From Glacieibacterium sp965200405 (GTDB lineage: Bacteria > Pseudomonadota > Alphaproteobacteria > Sphingomonadales > Sphingomonadaceae), in NCBI RefSeq assembly GCF_965200405.1, contig NZ_OZ241356.1, forward strand, positions 1,612,001 through 1,676,000: a stretch of DNA of 64,000 bases, written 5' to 3'. Shown here one piece after another: positions 42,435-50,370 of this stretch (position 1 is its first letter; each line of letters starts with the position of its first letter). The translations under genes were made by a program, and so were the position numbers. The notes under the pieces were generated by a model that did no database searches, was not told where the DNA came from, and was given only the letters and a program-made list of their open reading frames with translations.

Positions 42435-42728
42435 ATGGACTCGGGCGCCCAGCTGGTTCGCGAGCCGGTGTTCACCGCCCTGACGCGCCCGCAGATGTTC
42501 GCCGGCGTCACCTACACCTTCTTCATCATCAACGCCCTGGCGACGATGGAGCTGTTCCTGCTGACCAAGTCGTTCTGGGTGCTGCCGCTGGCCTTGGTCT
42601 TCCACGGCATCGGCACCATCGCCTGCCTGCGCGAGCCGCGCATCTTCGACCTGTGGCTGCTGCGCGCCCGCCGTTGCCCGCGCACCCGCGGGTTCGCGCT
42701 GTGGCGCTGCAATTCGTACCGGCCCTAG
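42435..42728 (+). CDS. virB3: VirB3 inner-membrane T4SS protein
   Basis: A 97-residue VirB3/TrbD protein. VREPVFTALTRPQMFAGV at the N terminus is the typical pre-helix segment, followed by two adjoining membrane segments (YTFFIINALATMELFLL and FWVLPLALVFHGIGTIAC) and a basic tail. It starts 1 bp after the virB2 stop and runs into virB4 with no gap. VirB3 works closely with the VirB4 ATPase at the inner-membrane complex. Confidence 0.9.
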   Translation: MDSGAQLVREPVFTALTRPQMFAGVTYTFFIINALATMELFLLTKSFWVLPLALVFHGIGTIACLREPRIFDLWLLRARRCPRTRGFALWRCNSYRP

Positions 42729-45122
42729 GTGGCGAGCGCCGCCGCCCTGTCGCCGCGCGAGACGCTGGCCAAGCGCGAGAACAGCGTCGGGGACCGGCTG
42801 CCCTGGTCGCATCAGGCAGACGACTTCACCATCGCCACCCGCGACGGCATGCAGTGCCAGTTCATCCACCTCGCCGGCCTGCCGTTCGAGACCGTCGACA
42901 CCGACGACCTGAATTTCCGCCACACCATCCGCGAGACGATGCTGCGCGCCGTCGCCGACCCGCACCTCGGCATCTATCACCACATCCTGCGCCGCCCGGT
43001 CGATGCCGTCCTGCCTGGCACCGCCACCGACCCGTTCTGCGCCGAAATCGACACCGCATGGCGGGCGCGACTCACTGCCAAGCAGATGTTCGTCAACGAG
43101 CTGTTCCTGACCGTCGTGCGCCGCCCGCTGCAGGGCCGCACCGGCATCCTCGACGGCGTCGCCGAGCTGTTCCGCCCCAAGAGCAGCAGCGGCGAGGATA
43201 TGGCCGGCCGCCGCGACCTGCACACCGCCGTCGACGCGATGTTGCGCAGCCTGTCGCCCTACGGCGCGCGCCGGCTCGGCGTTTATGAGACGCCGCAGGG
43301 CATCTGCTCGGAGGCCGCCGAGTTCCTGTCGTTCCTGCTCGATGGTGAACTGCGCCCGGTATTGCTGCCGCGTGCCGACCTCGGCCGCTACCTGCCGCGC
43401 AAGCGCTACAGCTTTGGCGTCGACACCATCGACATCAAGGGTGCCACCGACGCCGAGCGGCGCTTCGCCGCGATGATCTCGATCAAGGACTATCCGCCCG
43501 CCACCGCGCCGGGCCTGCTCGACAACCTCCTGCGCCTGCCGCACGAGATGGTCGTGTCGCAAAGCTTCGGCTTCGTCGATCGCACCGCCGCGCTGGGCCG
43601 CATGAATCTCGCGCTGCGCCGGATGCGCGCCACCGACGACGATGCGGTGTCGCTGCGCTCTGGCCTGTCGGAGGCCAAGGACAATGTCGCCGCCGGGCGG
43701 GCCGGGTTCGGCGAGCATCACCTGTCGGTGCAGGTCCGCGTGCCGACGTTGGGCCAGCTCGACACCGCCGTCGCCGATGTCCTGTCGAGCTTCACCGACC
43801 TCGGCCTCATCGCGGTGCGTGAGGATGTCGCGCTGGAGCCCGTCTTCTGGGCGCAGTTCCCCGGCAACTTCAAGGACGTCGCGCGGCGCTCGCTGATCTC
43901 CACCGGCAATTTCGCGTCGTTCGCCTCGCTCCACAATTTCCCGGTCGGGCGGGCAAGCGGCAATCACTGGGGCGATGCGATCACCGTGCTGGAGACCACT
44001 TCCGGCACGCCGTATCATTTCAACTTCCACGTCGGCGACCTCGGCAATTTCACCGTCATCGGGCCGAGCGGCAGCGGCAAGACCGTCGTGCTGACCTTCC
44101 TGCTGGCGCAGGCGTCGAAACTCGGGCCGCGCACCGTCTATTTCGACAAGGACCGCGGTGCGGAGATTTTCATCCGCGCGACAGGCGGGCGCTACAGCGT
44201 GCTGCGACCCGGCCATCCGTCGGGGCTCAATCCGCTGGCTTTGCCCGACACGCCGACCAACCGGCGCTTCCTGACCGAATGGGCGGAGCGGCTGCTGCTG
44301 CCCGCCTCGGGGGTGCTCGACACCACCGACCGCGAGGTCATCGCCGCGGCCGTCGACGCCAACTTCGACCAAGCACCGCAGTTTCGCCGCCTGCGCTATT
44401 TCCGCGAGTTGCTGTCGGGAACCCGGCGCCCGACTGCCGGCGATCTGGCGCACCGGCTGGCACCGTGGATCGAGGGCGGCGACCGCGCCTGGCTGTTCGA
44501 CAACGAGGTCGACCGCTTCGACCTGGAGGGTCACGGCATCGGCGTCGACATGACCCAGCTGCTCGACGATCCCGCCACCCGCACCCCGGCGATGATGTAC
44601 CTGTTCCACCGCGTCGAGGAGCGGCTCGACGGCACCCCGACGATCATCGTCGTCGACGAGGGCTGGAAGGCGCTCGACGACGAGGCGTTCGTGGCGCGCA
44701 TCAAGGATTGGGAGAAGACCATCCGCAAGCGTGGCGGCATCGTCGGTTTCGCGACGCAGAACGCCCGCGACGCGCTCGACAGTCGCATCGGACCGGCGAT
44801 TATCGAGCAGGCGGCGACGCAGATCTTCATGCCCAATCCCAAGGCGCAGGAGGCGGATTACCGCCAGGGTTTCGGTCTGAGCGAGCATGAACTGGATCTG
44901 GTGCGGTCGCTCCCCGACACGTCGCACTGCTTCCTGGTCAAGCACGGCAACGACAGCGTTATCGCCCGGCTCGACCTGACCGGGCTCGACCGCATCCTGA
45001 CGGTGTTGTCGGGGCGCGAGGCGACCGTGCGGATCCTGGACGGTCTGCGTGCCGAGCTTGGCGACGACCCGAAGGACTGGCTGGAGCCGCTGCTGACGGC
45101 TGTCGCGGAGACCCGGCGGTGA
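42729..45122 (+). CDS. virB4: VirB4 ATPase
   Basis: The large T4SS ATPase, 797 residues. The N-terminal region (about 1-400) is the VirB3-binding domain with RRPVDAVLPG and KRYSFGVDTIDIKGA-type segments. Walker A is IGPSGSGKTVVL near residue 445, and Walker B is TIIVVDEGWKAL near 645, followed by the VGFATQNARDAL region. The GTG start immediately follows the virB3 stop (TAG-GTG), so the two are probably coupled. It powers pilus biogenesis and substrate transfer. With no virD4 in the window, VirB4 and VirB11 are the only T4SS ATPases seen. Confidence 0.95.
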   Translation: MASAAALSPRETLAKRENSVGDRLPWSHQADDFTIATRDGMQCQFIHLAGLPFETVDTDDLNFRHTIRETMLRAVADPHLGIYHHILRRPVDAVLPGTATDPFCAEIDTAWRARLTAKQMFVNELFLTVVRRPLQGRTGILDGVAELFRPKSSSGEDMAGRRDLHTAVDAMLRSLSPYGARRLGVYETPQGICSEAAEFLSFLLDGELRPVLLPRADLGRYLPRKRYSFGVDTIDIKGATDAERRFAAMISIKDYPPATAPGLLDNLLRLPHEMVVSQSFGFVDRTAALGRMNLALRRMRATDDDAVSLRSGLSEAKDNVAAGRAGFGEHHLSVQVRVPTLGQLDTAVADVLSSFTDLGLIAVREDVALEPVFWAQFPGNFKDVARRSLISTGNFASFASLHNFPVGRASGNHWGDAITVLETTSGTPYHFNFHVGDLGNFTVIGPSGSGKTVVLTFLLAQASKLGPRTVYFDKDRGAEIFIRATGGRYSVLRPGHPSGLNPLALPDTPTNRRFLTEWAERLLLPASGVLDTTDREVIAAAVDANFDQAPQFRRLRYFRELLSGTRRPTAGDLAHRLAPWIEGGDRAWLFDNEVDRFDLEGHGIGVDMTQLLDDPATRTPAMMYLFHRVEERLDGTPTIIVVDEGWKALDDEAFVARIKDWEKTIRKRGGIVGFATQNARDALDSRIGPAIIEQAATQIFMPNPKAQEADYRQGFGLSEHELDLVRSLPDTSHCFLVKHGNDSVIARLDLTGLDRILTVLSGREATVRILDGLRAELGDDPKDWLEPLLTAVAETRR

Positions 45123-45147
45123 TCGCCGCCGCCTCGAAAGGACGCGG

Positions 45148-46401
45148 ATGATCGGTGCCTGCGACGTCGGCATCTCGCCGGACACGCTGGCGCGTGACGT
45201 GCTGGCCAGCGCCGACTGCCTGATCCAGACGCAGGTCGAGCAGGGCTATGCCGCGTTGCTGGCGCCGGACGGGACGTTCGTCACCGCGCTGACCATCGGG
45301 CTGACCATCTATGTCGCGGTGTTCGGCTATCGGCTGATCCTCGGGCTTTCCAGCCTGACGCTGGCCGAGGTGGTGCCGCACTTCATCAAGATCGGCGTGA
45401 TACTGGCGCTGGCGACCAGCTGGGCGAGCTACCAGACCGTCGTCTTCGACCTGCTGTTCCATGGGCCGCAGGAGTTGGCGGACGTCATCGTGCGGCAGGC
45501 GGCCGGAACGAGCGCGGCAGGGCAGGGTGACGTGCTCCTGGCGCTGCAATCGGTGTTCGAGCGGCTGACCGACGCAGCGGGCGACGCCTGGGCGCAGGTC
45601 GTTCCCGCCGCTGCAGCTACCGCTGCGCCGGTTGCGCCACCTGTCATCGGGGCGCCAGCAGCGGCTGCTGCGCCCGCTGCGGTGGCGCTGCCGTTCGCTC
45701 TCGGCGCGCCGCAGTTCGTCGCGGCGCTGCTGTGGTTCTCGGCGCTGGTGCTGATGGCGGCCAGCGTCGGGGTGCTCCTGGTGGTGCGGATCATCCTGGC
45801 GCTGCTGCTGCTGCTCGGCCCGATCTTCGTCGCCTTCGCGCTGTTCCGCGCCACGCGCGGCGTCTTCGAAGGCTGGCTGCGCGTCACCGTCAAGTTCGCG
45901 CTGGTGCCGCTGTTCGCGCTGCCGCTGGTCGCCGTCGTCGTCGCGTTGCTGGCGCCGATCTCTGCAACCCTCGGCAACGCTCCAGTGACCGGCGTTCGGG
46001 ACAGCCCGGCCCTGCTGATCCTGCTCATCGTGCTGGTCTATGCTGCCGTCATGGTCCAGGCGGCGCGGCTGGGTGGCGGCATCGCCAGCGGCATCCGCCT
46101 GCCGCGCCGCAACGTCATGCCGGCACCGCTGGACCGGGCAGCTGCCACCGCAACGCCATTCACTGCCGCGGACCGCCTCGCGGTTGCCAGCCGTACCGAT
46201 ACCATCGTCCAGGCGATCGCCGCCACTGGCCGTCAGGGCGTCGCAGGCCAGGTCGGCACTAGCCCCGCCGCCATTCTCGCTACTCGCTCGATCACCTCTC
46301 CGGCCGGGGCCGAGACGCGGATCGTCGCCGACAACAGCACCCGCCTCGGCCAGGGCTACCGCCGGCTGGCGGTGGCAACCTCCCGCACCCCCAGGATCTG
46401 A
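45148..46401 (+). CDS. virB6: VirB6/TrbL inner-membrane channel protein
   Basis: A 417-residue polytopic protein. Membrane segments are clear at LTIGLTIYVAVFGYRLILGL, FIKIGVILALATSWASYQTVV, VAALLWFSALVLMAASVGVLL, RIILALLLLLGPIFVAFAL (a VirB6 hallmark), LVPLFALPLVAVVVALLA and ALLILLIVLVYAAVMVQ. Between the second and third there is an Ala/Pro-rich periplasmic loop. A hydrophilic tail of about 90 residues follows. AAAGGA lies 6 nt before the ATG, which is 25 bp after virB4; no room is left for a virB5 gene. VirB6 forms the inner-membrane part of the path for the substrate. Confidence 0.9.
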   Translation: MIGACDVGISPDTLARDVLASADCLIQTQVEQGYAALLAPDGTFVTALTIGLTIYVAVFGYRLILGLSSLTLAEVVPHFIKIGVILALATSWASYQTVVFDLLFHGPQELADVIVRQAAGTSAAGQGDVLLALQSVFERLTDAAGDAWAQVVPAAAATAAPVAPPVIGAPAAAAAPAAVALPFALGAPQFVAALLWFSALVLMAASVGVLLVVRIILALLLLLGPIFVAFALFRATRGVFEGWLRVTVKFALVPLFALPLVAVVVALLAPISATLGNAPVTGVRDSPALLILLIVLVYAAVMVQAARLGGGIASGIRLPRRNVMPAPLDRAAATATPFTAADRLAVASRTDTIVQAIAATGRQGVAGQVGTSPAAILATRSITSPAGAETRIVADNSTRLGQGYRRLAVATSRTPRI

Positions 46402-46403
46402 GC

Positions 46404-47237
46404 ATGGACCAAATCACCCCTGCAAGATCGACCTACTACGCCGATGCCGCGACCTGGAGCGACGACGTCAACGGATCGCTGCGCGCCTCGCGCCGCCTTG
46501 CCTGGATCGTCGCCGGGCTGGCGGTCTTCGTGGCCGTCCTCGAGGCGCTGGCGCTGGTCCTGCTCACGCCGCTCAAGACCGTCGTGCCCTATACCATCAC
46601 CGTCGACCGCCAGACCGGCAACGCCCAGCTGGCGCGCGGCATCGTCCTCGGTCCGAGGTCCCAGAACGATGCGCTGGTCCAGTCCGCGCTCGCGCAGTAC
46701 GTCATCGCCCGCGAGACCCTCGACGCGACCGACCTCGCCGCCAACTACCGCAAGGTCGGGCTGTGGTCCGCCAGCACCGCGCGTTCGGACTATCTGCGCT
46801 CGATGGACCGCAAGAACCCCGCCAGCGTCCTCAACGGTGCGACCGCCGCCACCGAAATTTCCACGACGATCAAGCAGGTTACCCTGATGAGTCCGACCAG
46901 CGCCCTCGTCCGCTTCGCCACCGACCGCCGCGAGGGCGACGGCCCGGTGACCCGGATGGATTGGGCCGCGGTCCTGCAGTTCGCCTTCACCGGCGGCCCG
47001 CTCAGCATGGAGGACCGGCTGGTCAATCCGCTCGGCTTTCAGGTCACGCACTACCGCCGCGACGCCGAGGCGCTGGCGCCGCGCGTCATCGTCCCGACCG
47101 CTGTCCCCACCGCCGTGCCAGCTTCCACCACGGTCACGTCGACGACCACGACATCGACGGTGCCATCGGCTGCACCCTCGGCGATCGTCGTCCCGACCAC
47201 GCTGCCGCGTCTCGTCAATCCGGAGCCGGTCCGATGA
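46404..47237 (+). CDS. virB8: VirB8 inner-membrane assembly protein
   Basis: A 277-residue bitopic protein. A cytoplasmic N terminus (YYADAATWSDDVNGSL, the usual VirB8 lead) is followed by one helix (RLAWIVAGLAVFVAVLEALALVLL; residues about 31-54) and then the NTF2-like periplasmic domain with PYTITVDRQTG, YVIARETLD and NPLGFQVTHYRRDAE. The last 50 residues form a Thr/Pro/Val-rich tail that is longer than usual. VirB8 nucleates the channel by contacting VirB9 and VirB10. Its stop overlaps virB9 by 4 bp. Confidence 0.93.
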   Translation: MDQITPARSTYYADAATWSDDVNGSLRASRRLAWIVAGLAVFVAVLEALALVLLTPLKTVVPYTITVDRQTGNAQLARGIVLGPRSQNDALVQSALAQYVIARETLDATDLAANYRKVGLWSASTARSDYLRSMDRKNPASVLNGATAATEISTTIKQVTLMSPTSALVRFATDRREGDGPVTRMDWAAVLQFAFTGGPLSMEDRLVNPLGFQVTHYRRDAEALAPRVIVPTAVPTAVPASTTVTSTTTTSTVPSAAPSAIVVPTTLPRLVNPEPVR

Positions 47238-48043
47238 AGCTTTGCAAAGTCCTGCTCCTGGCGCTGGCCGCTGCGGCGCCGCTTGCCGCCGCCCAGACCC
47301 CCGAGCCCGGTCCCGTCGATCCGCGGATCCGCACGATAGTCTACAACCCCCGCCAGGTCGTCACCCTGACCGGCCAGCTCGGCTATCAGATGGTCATCGC
47401 CTTCGGTCCCAACGAGCGCATCGAGAACATCTCGATCGGCGACTCGCTGGCGTGGCAGGTGACGCCGAACAAGAAGGCCGACCTGCTGTTCCTCAAGCCG
47501 ATCGACCGCAGCCCGAGCACCAACATGGCGGTCATCACCAACCTCCGCCGCTACAATTTCGAGCTGATCTCGGTCGCGGCGACCAATCGCCGGGCACAGA
47601 CCTATGACGTCCGCTTCCTCTATCCCAACGAGGAGCTCGACGCGGCGCGCACCATCGCGCCACCGGAGGAGACCGTCAGCGACGCCGCGGCGCCCGACAG
47701 CTGGAACTTCGCCTATAGCTATGACGGGGCCAAGACCAACGTGCCGGCGCGGGTCTTCGACGATGGGCGCTTCACCTATTTCCAATGGCCTGAAGGCACC
47801 GACACCCCGGCGGTCTTCGTCATCGGGCAGGACGGCAAGGAGGCGCTGGTCAACCACGTCGTCAAGGGCCGCTATTTCGTCGTCGAGCAGCTTGCCGCGC
47901 GCTTCGTCCTGCGCAACGGCAGCCAGGTCACCCAGGTCTACAACGACGCGATGAAGGTCCGGGAGCCGGGTGCCGCCGCGCCGCGCGCCCGGGACGAAAC
48001 GGCAAAGCCCAAGCGCGGCTTGTTCTCGCGGTCGCGGCCATGA
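47234..48043 (+). CDS. virB9: VirB9 outer-membrane core protein
   Basis: A 269-residue periplasmic protein with a signal peptide (to about residue 20). The N-terminal domain has VDPRIRTIVYNPRQVVTLTG and FGPNERIENISIGDS, the CagX/VirB9 hallmarks. The C-terminal domain contains PARVFDDGRFTYFQWPEG and RFVLRNGSQVTQVYND, which binds VirB7 in classical systems. No virB7 lipoprotein gene is found here. It overlaps both virB8 and virB10 by 4 bp (ATGA). Confidence 0.94.
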   Translation: MKLCKVLLLALAAAAPLAAAQTPEPGPVDPRIRTIVYNPRQVVTLTGQLGYQMVIAFGPNERIENISIGDSLAWQVTPNKKADLLFLKPIDRSPSTNMAVITNLRRYNFELISVAATNRRAQTYDVRFLYPNEELDAARTIAPPEETVSDAAAPDSWNFAYSYDGAKTNVPARVFDDGRFTYFQWPEGTDTPAVFVIGQDGKEALVNHVVKGRYFVVEQLAARFVLRNGSQVTQVYNDAMKVREPGAAAPRARDETAKPKRGLFSRSRP

Positions 48044-49122
48044 CCGACGACGCGCTTGCCGCCAACGACCGGCGTGCGATGCCAGCCGTTGCGCGTCCGG
48101 CGTCGCGGCTGGTGCTGCCGCTCGGCATCGCGGGTGTCGTGCTGCTCGGCATCGGGACATTCGCCGCCTTGTACAATCCCGGATCGACGCCGGCAGGGAC
48201 CGACGCGCTGCCGGTGACGACGCGCGCCCCGACGAGCAGCGCGGACCTGCCCCCACCGCCGATGCTGGCACCGGTCGCGCCGGTCGTGGTGGCGCCGCCC
48301 GCGCCGCTGCCGGCCTATGTCCCGCCGACGCCGGTACCGGTCCAGCGCGTGATCCCGGCGCCCCCGCCGCCGGGTCCAGTGACCCCCGCGCTGATCGTCG
48401 ACCTGAGTCCGGCGACACGCCCGGCGACTTCGGCGGCGGCCCGGGGAGACGCGACCGCGCCGAAACTCACCTCCAGCGAGGCGTTCCTGGACCGGGTGTC
48501 CAAGACGCGGCCGGAGACGGTCGGAACGGATCAGCTGGCGTCGACCGACATGGTGATCCCGCAGGGCACGATCATCGCCGGGGTGCTGGAGACGGCGATC
48601 AATTCCGACCTGCCGGGGCTGGTGCGGGCGGTGGTCAGCCGGGACGTGCTCGGCTTCGACGGCAGCCGGGTGCTGATCCCGCGCGGCAGCCGGTTGATCG
48701 GGCAATATTCGAATGGTGTCGCGCTGGGCCAGTCGCGTGCTTTCGTGATCTGGACGCGGCTGCTGCGGAGCGACGGGGTGTCGGTGCAGCTCGGATCGGC
48801 AGCAACGGATGCGTTGGGCACGGCCGGGCTGGGCGGCAAGGTCAACAGCCACTTCCTGCGGCGCTTCGGGGCGGCGACACTCTTGTCGGTGGTTACCGCG
48901 GGGATGGAGTTCGTTGCCAATTCGGCGCGCTCCGCCGGCACCGTGGTGGTCGGCTCCTCGGGGCAGGCCAACCAGCTGGCGGGCATCGCTCTGCAGCGCG
49001 AGATCGACATCGCGCCGACGATCAAGGTCGCGCAGGGCACGCCGGTCCGCGTCTTCGTCGCCAAGGACCTCGACTTTTCCGACGAGGCGCGGCTCCCTCC
49101 GGCAAGGGCGGCCCGGCCATGA
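48040..49122 (+). CDS. virB10: VirB10 core-complex protein
   Basis: A 360-residue protein spanning the envelope. A short cytoplasmic part is followed by one helix (VLPLGIAGVVLLGIGTFAAL, about 25-45) and a proline-rich segment (about 65-120, with PPAPLPAYVPPTPVPVQ). The C-terminal beta domain has VIPQGTIIAGVLETAINSDL, VLIPRGSRLIGQYSNGVALG and PTIKVAQGTPVRVFVAKDLD, all VirB10 hallmarks. VirB10 senses ATP use by inner-membrane ATPases and opens the outer-membrane pore. It overlaps virB9 and virB11 by 4 bp each. Confidence 0.95.
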   Translation: MTDDALAANDRRAMPAVARPASRLVLPLGIAGVVLLGIGTFAALYNPGSTPAGTDALPVTTRAPTSSADLPPPPMLAPVAPVVVAPPAPLPAYVPPTPVPVQRVIPAPPPPGPVTPALIVDLSPATRPATSAAARGDATAPKLTSSEAFLDRVSKTRPETVGTDQLASTDMVIPQGTIIAGVLETAINSDLPGLVRAVVSRDVLGFDGSRVLIPRGSRLIGQYSNGVALGQSRAFVIWTRLLRSDGVSVQLGSAATDALGTAGLGGKVNSHFLRRFGAATLLSVVTAGMEFVANSARSAGTVVVGSSGQANQLAGIALQREIDIAPTIKVAQGTPVRVFVAKDLDFSDEARLPPARAARP

Positions 49123-50126
49123 CACGCCTGGCCGAAGTCAGCGGGCAGGACGGCGTCTACCTCCAGTCCTACCTCGCCCCGCTCGCACCGTGGCTGCAAC
49201 GCCCCGACATCACCGAGATACTGGTCAACCGCCCGCAGGAGATCTGGATCGAGCGCCAGGGTGCGCCGCAGATGGAGCGGATCGAGGTCGCCGACCTGAC
49301 CGGCACCGCGCTCAACCGCCTGGTCACGCAGGTCGCGCGCGCCAACCACCAGGGCGTCAGCCGTGCGCAGCCGCTGCTGTCGGGCCTGCTGCCGGGGGGC
49401 GAGCGCATCCAGATCATCGCGCCGCCCGCAACCCGCGGCGACCTAGCGATCGCCATCCGCAAGCATGTTCAGGTCGACCTCGACCTTGCCGACTATGCCG
49501 CTGACGGTGCCTTTGATGGCGTGACGGTACGCGAAGACGGGGCCCAGACCGCCACCGACCTCGACCTGCGCCAGCGCCTCGACCGCGGTGACATATTGGG
49601 GTTCCTGGACGCTGCGGTCGTGGCACGCAAGACCATCCTGATCGCCGGCGGCACGTCGAGCGGCAAGACCACCTTCCTCAATGCGCTGCTCAAGCGCATC
49701 GGCCGCGACGAGCGTATCATCACCATCGAGGATACGCCCGAGGTCTCGCTCGACCGGCCCAACGCGCTGGGCCTGGTGGCAGTGCGCGGCGACACCGGCG
49801 AGGCGAATGTCACAACCGAGGAGCTACTGCAGGCCGCGCTGCGAATGCGGCCCGACCGACTGCTGCTCGGCGAGATGCGCGGATCGGAGGCGTTCAGCTT
49901 CCTGCGCGCCGTCAATACCGGGCATCCCGGCTCGATCTCGACGATCCATGCCAACAGCTGCGCCGGGGCGATCGAGCAGGTCGCGCTGCTGGCGCTCCAG
50001 GCCCGCGTCAACCTCGGCCGCGCCGAAATCATCGCCTATGCTCGCTCGGTGATCGACGTGATCGTCCAGGTCAGGCGCGGTCCCGACGGGCGGCGTGTCG
50101 TGGCGGATATCAGGTTCAATTCCTGA
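49119..50126 (+). CDS. virB11: VirB11 hexameric ATPase
   Basis: A 335-residue secretion ATPase. The N-terminal domain (to about 150) has ITEILVNRPQEIWIERQG; the RecA-like domain has Walker A GGTSSGKTT (residues 177-185, Lys183), the Asp box IITIEDTPEV, Walker B RLLLGEMRGSEAFSFLRA and the His box STIHANS. All catalytic parts are intact. It is the last gene of the T4SS operon; an AT-rich, gene-free stretch follows and no coupling-protein gene appears after it. Confidence 0.95.
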   Translation: MTRLAEVSGQDGVYLQSYLAPLAPWLQRPDITEILVNRPQEIWIERQGAPQMERIEVADLTGTALNRLVTQVARANHQGVSRAQPLLSGLLPGGERIQIIAPPATRGDLAIAIRKHVQVDLDLADYAADGAFDGVTVREDGAQTATDLDLRQRLDRGDILGFLDAAVVARKTILIAGGTSSGKTTFLNALLKRIGRDERIITIEDTPEVSLDRPNALGLVAVRGDTGEANVTTEELLQAALRMRPDRLLLGEMRGSEAFSFLRAVNTGHPGSISTIHANSCAGAIEQVALLALQARVNLGRAEIIAYARSVIDVIVQVRRGPDGRRVVADIRFNS

Positions 50127-50370
50127 CTTGATGGCTGGGCGGGACATTTTTAACAAACCGCAAATGTTTCAATAACTTGCGAGTCGCCGCGTCGGAAGAC
50201 CTTATTTGGGTCAAAACGGCGCCCAAAACGCCGATTGGCGAACTAAGTTTCTGACATCAAAAGCGTTTATCGCCGTTTTACACCGCTCTGGCGCAGGAAA
50301 ACGCCAGCTTAACCTGACAGGGACTGCCTGTGGATAACTTGAGTGCATCCACTCAAGAAAAGCCCAGCCC
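50127..50370. promoter_or_regulatory. AT-rich intergenic region with inverted repeats
   Basis: This 244-bp region between virB11 and the glycosidase gene is much richer in A and T than its surroundings. It contains CTGGCG (50288-50293) paired with CGCCAG (50302-50307), a TGTGGATAA sequence (50329-50337) identical to the reverse complement of a consensus DnaA box, and an 8-bp inverted repeat next to the start codon. It must hold the promoter of the glycosidase gene. One DnaA-box 9-mer in 64 kb is expected by chance about half the time. Confidence 0.5.
50338..50357. repeat. Inverted repeat before the glycosidase start
   Basis: CTTGAGTG (50338-50345) and CACTCAAG (50350-50357) are perfect reverse complements around a 4-base loop (CATC). 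The repeat ends 13 bp before ATG 50371, so it covers the position of the ribosome-binding site. It could be an operator or an RNA hairpin that hides the start. Confidence 0.5.

Noticed and set aside
50329..50337. A replication origin at the DnaA-box sequence
   Set aside because: Only one box is present and no dnaA, dnaN, parAB or repeated boxes are nearby. A single perfect 9-mer is expected by chance about half the time in 64 kb.
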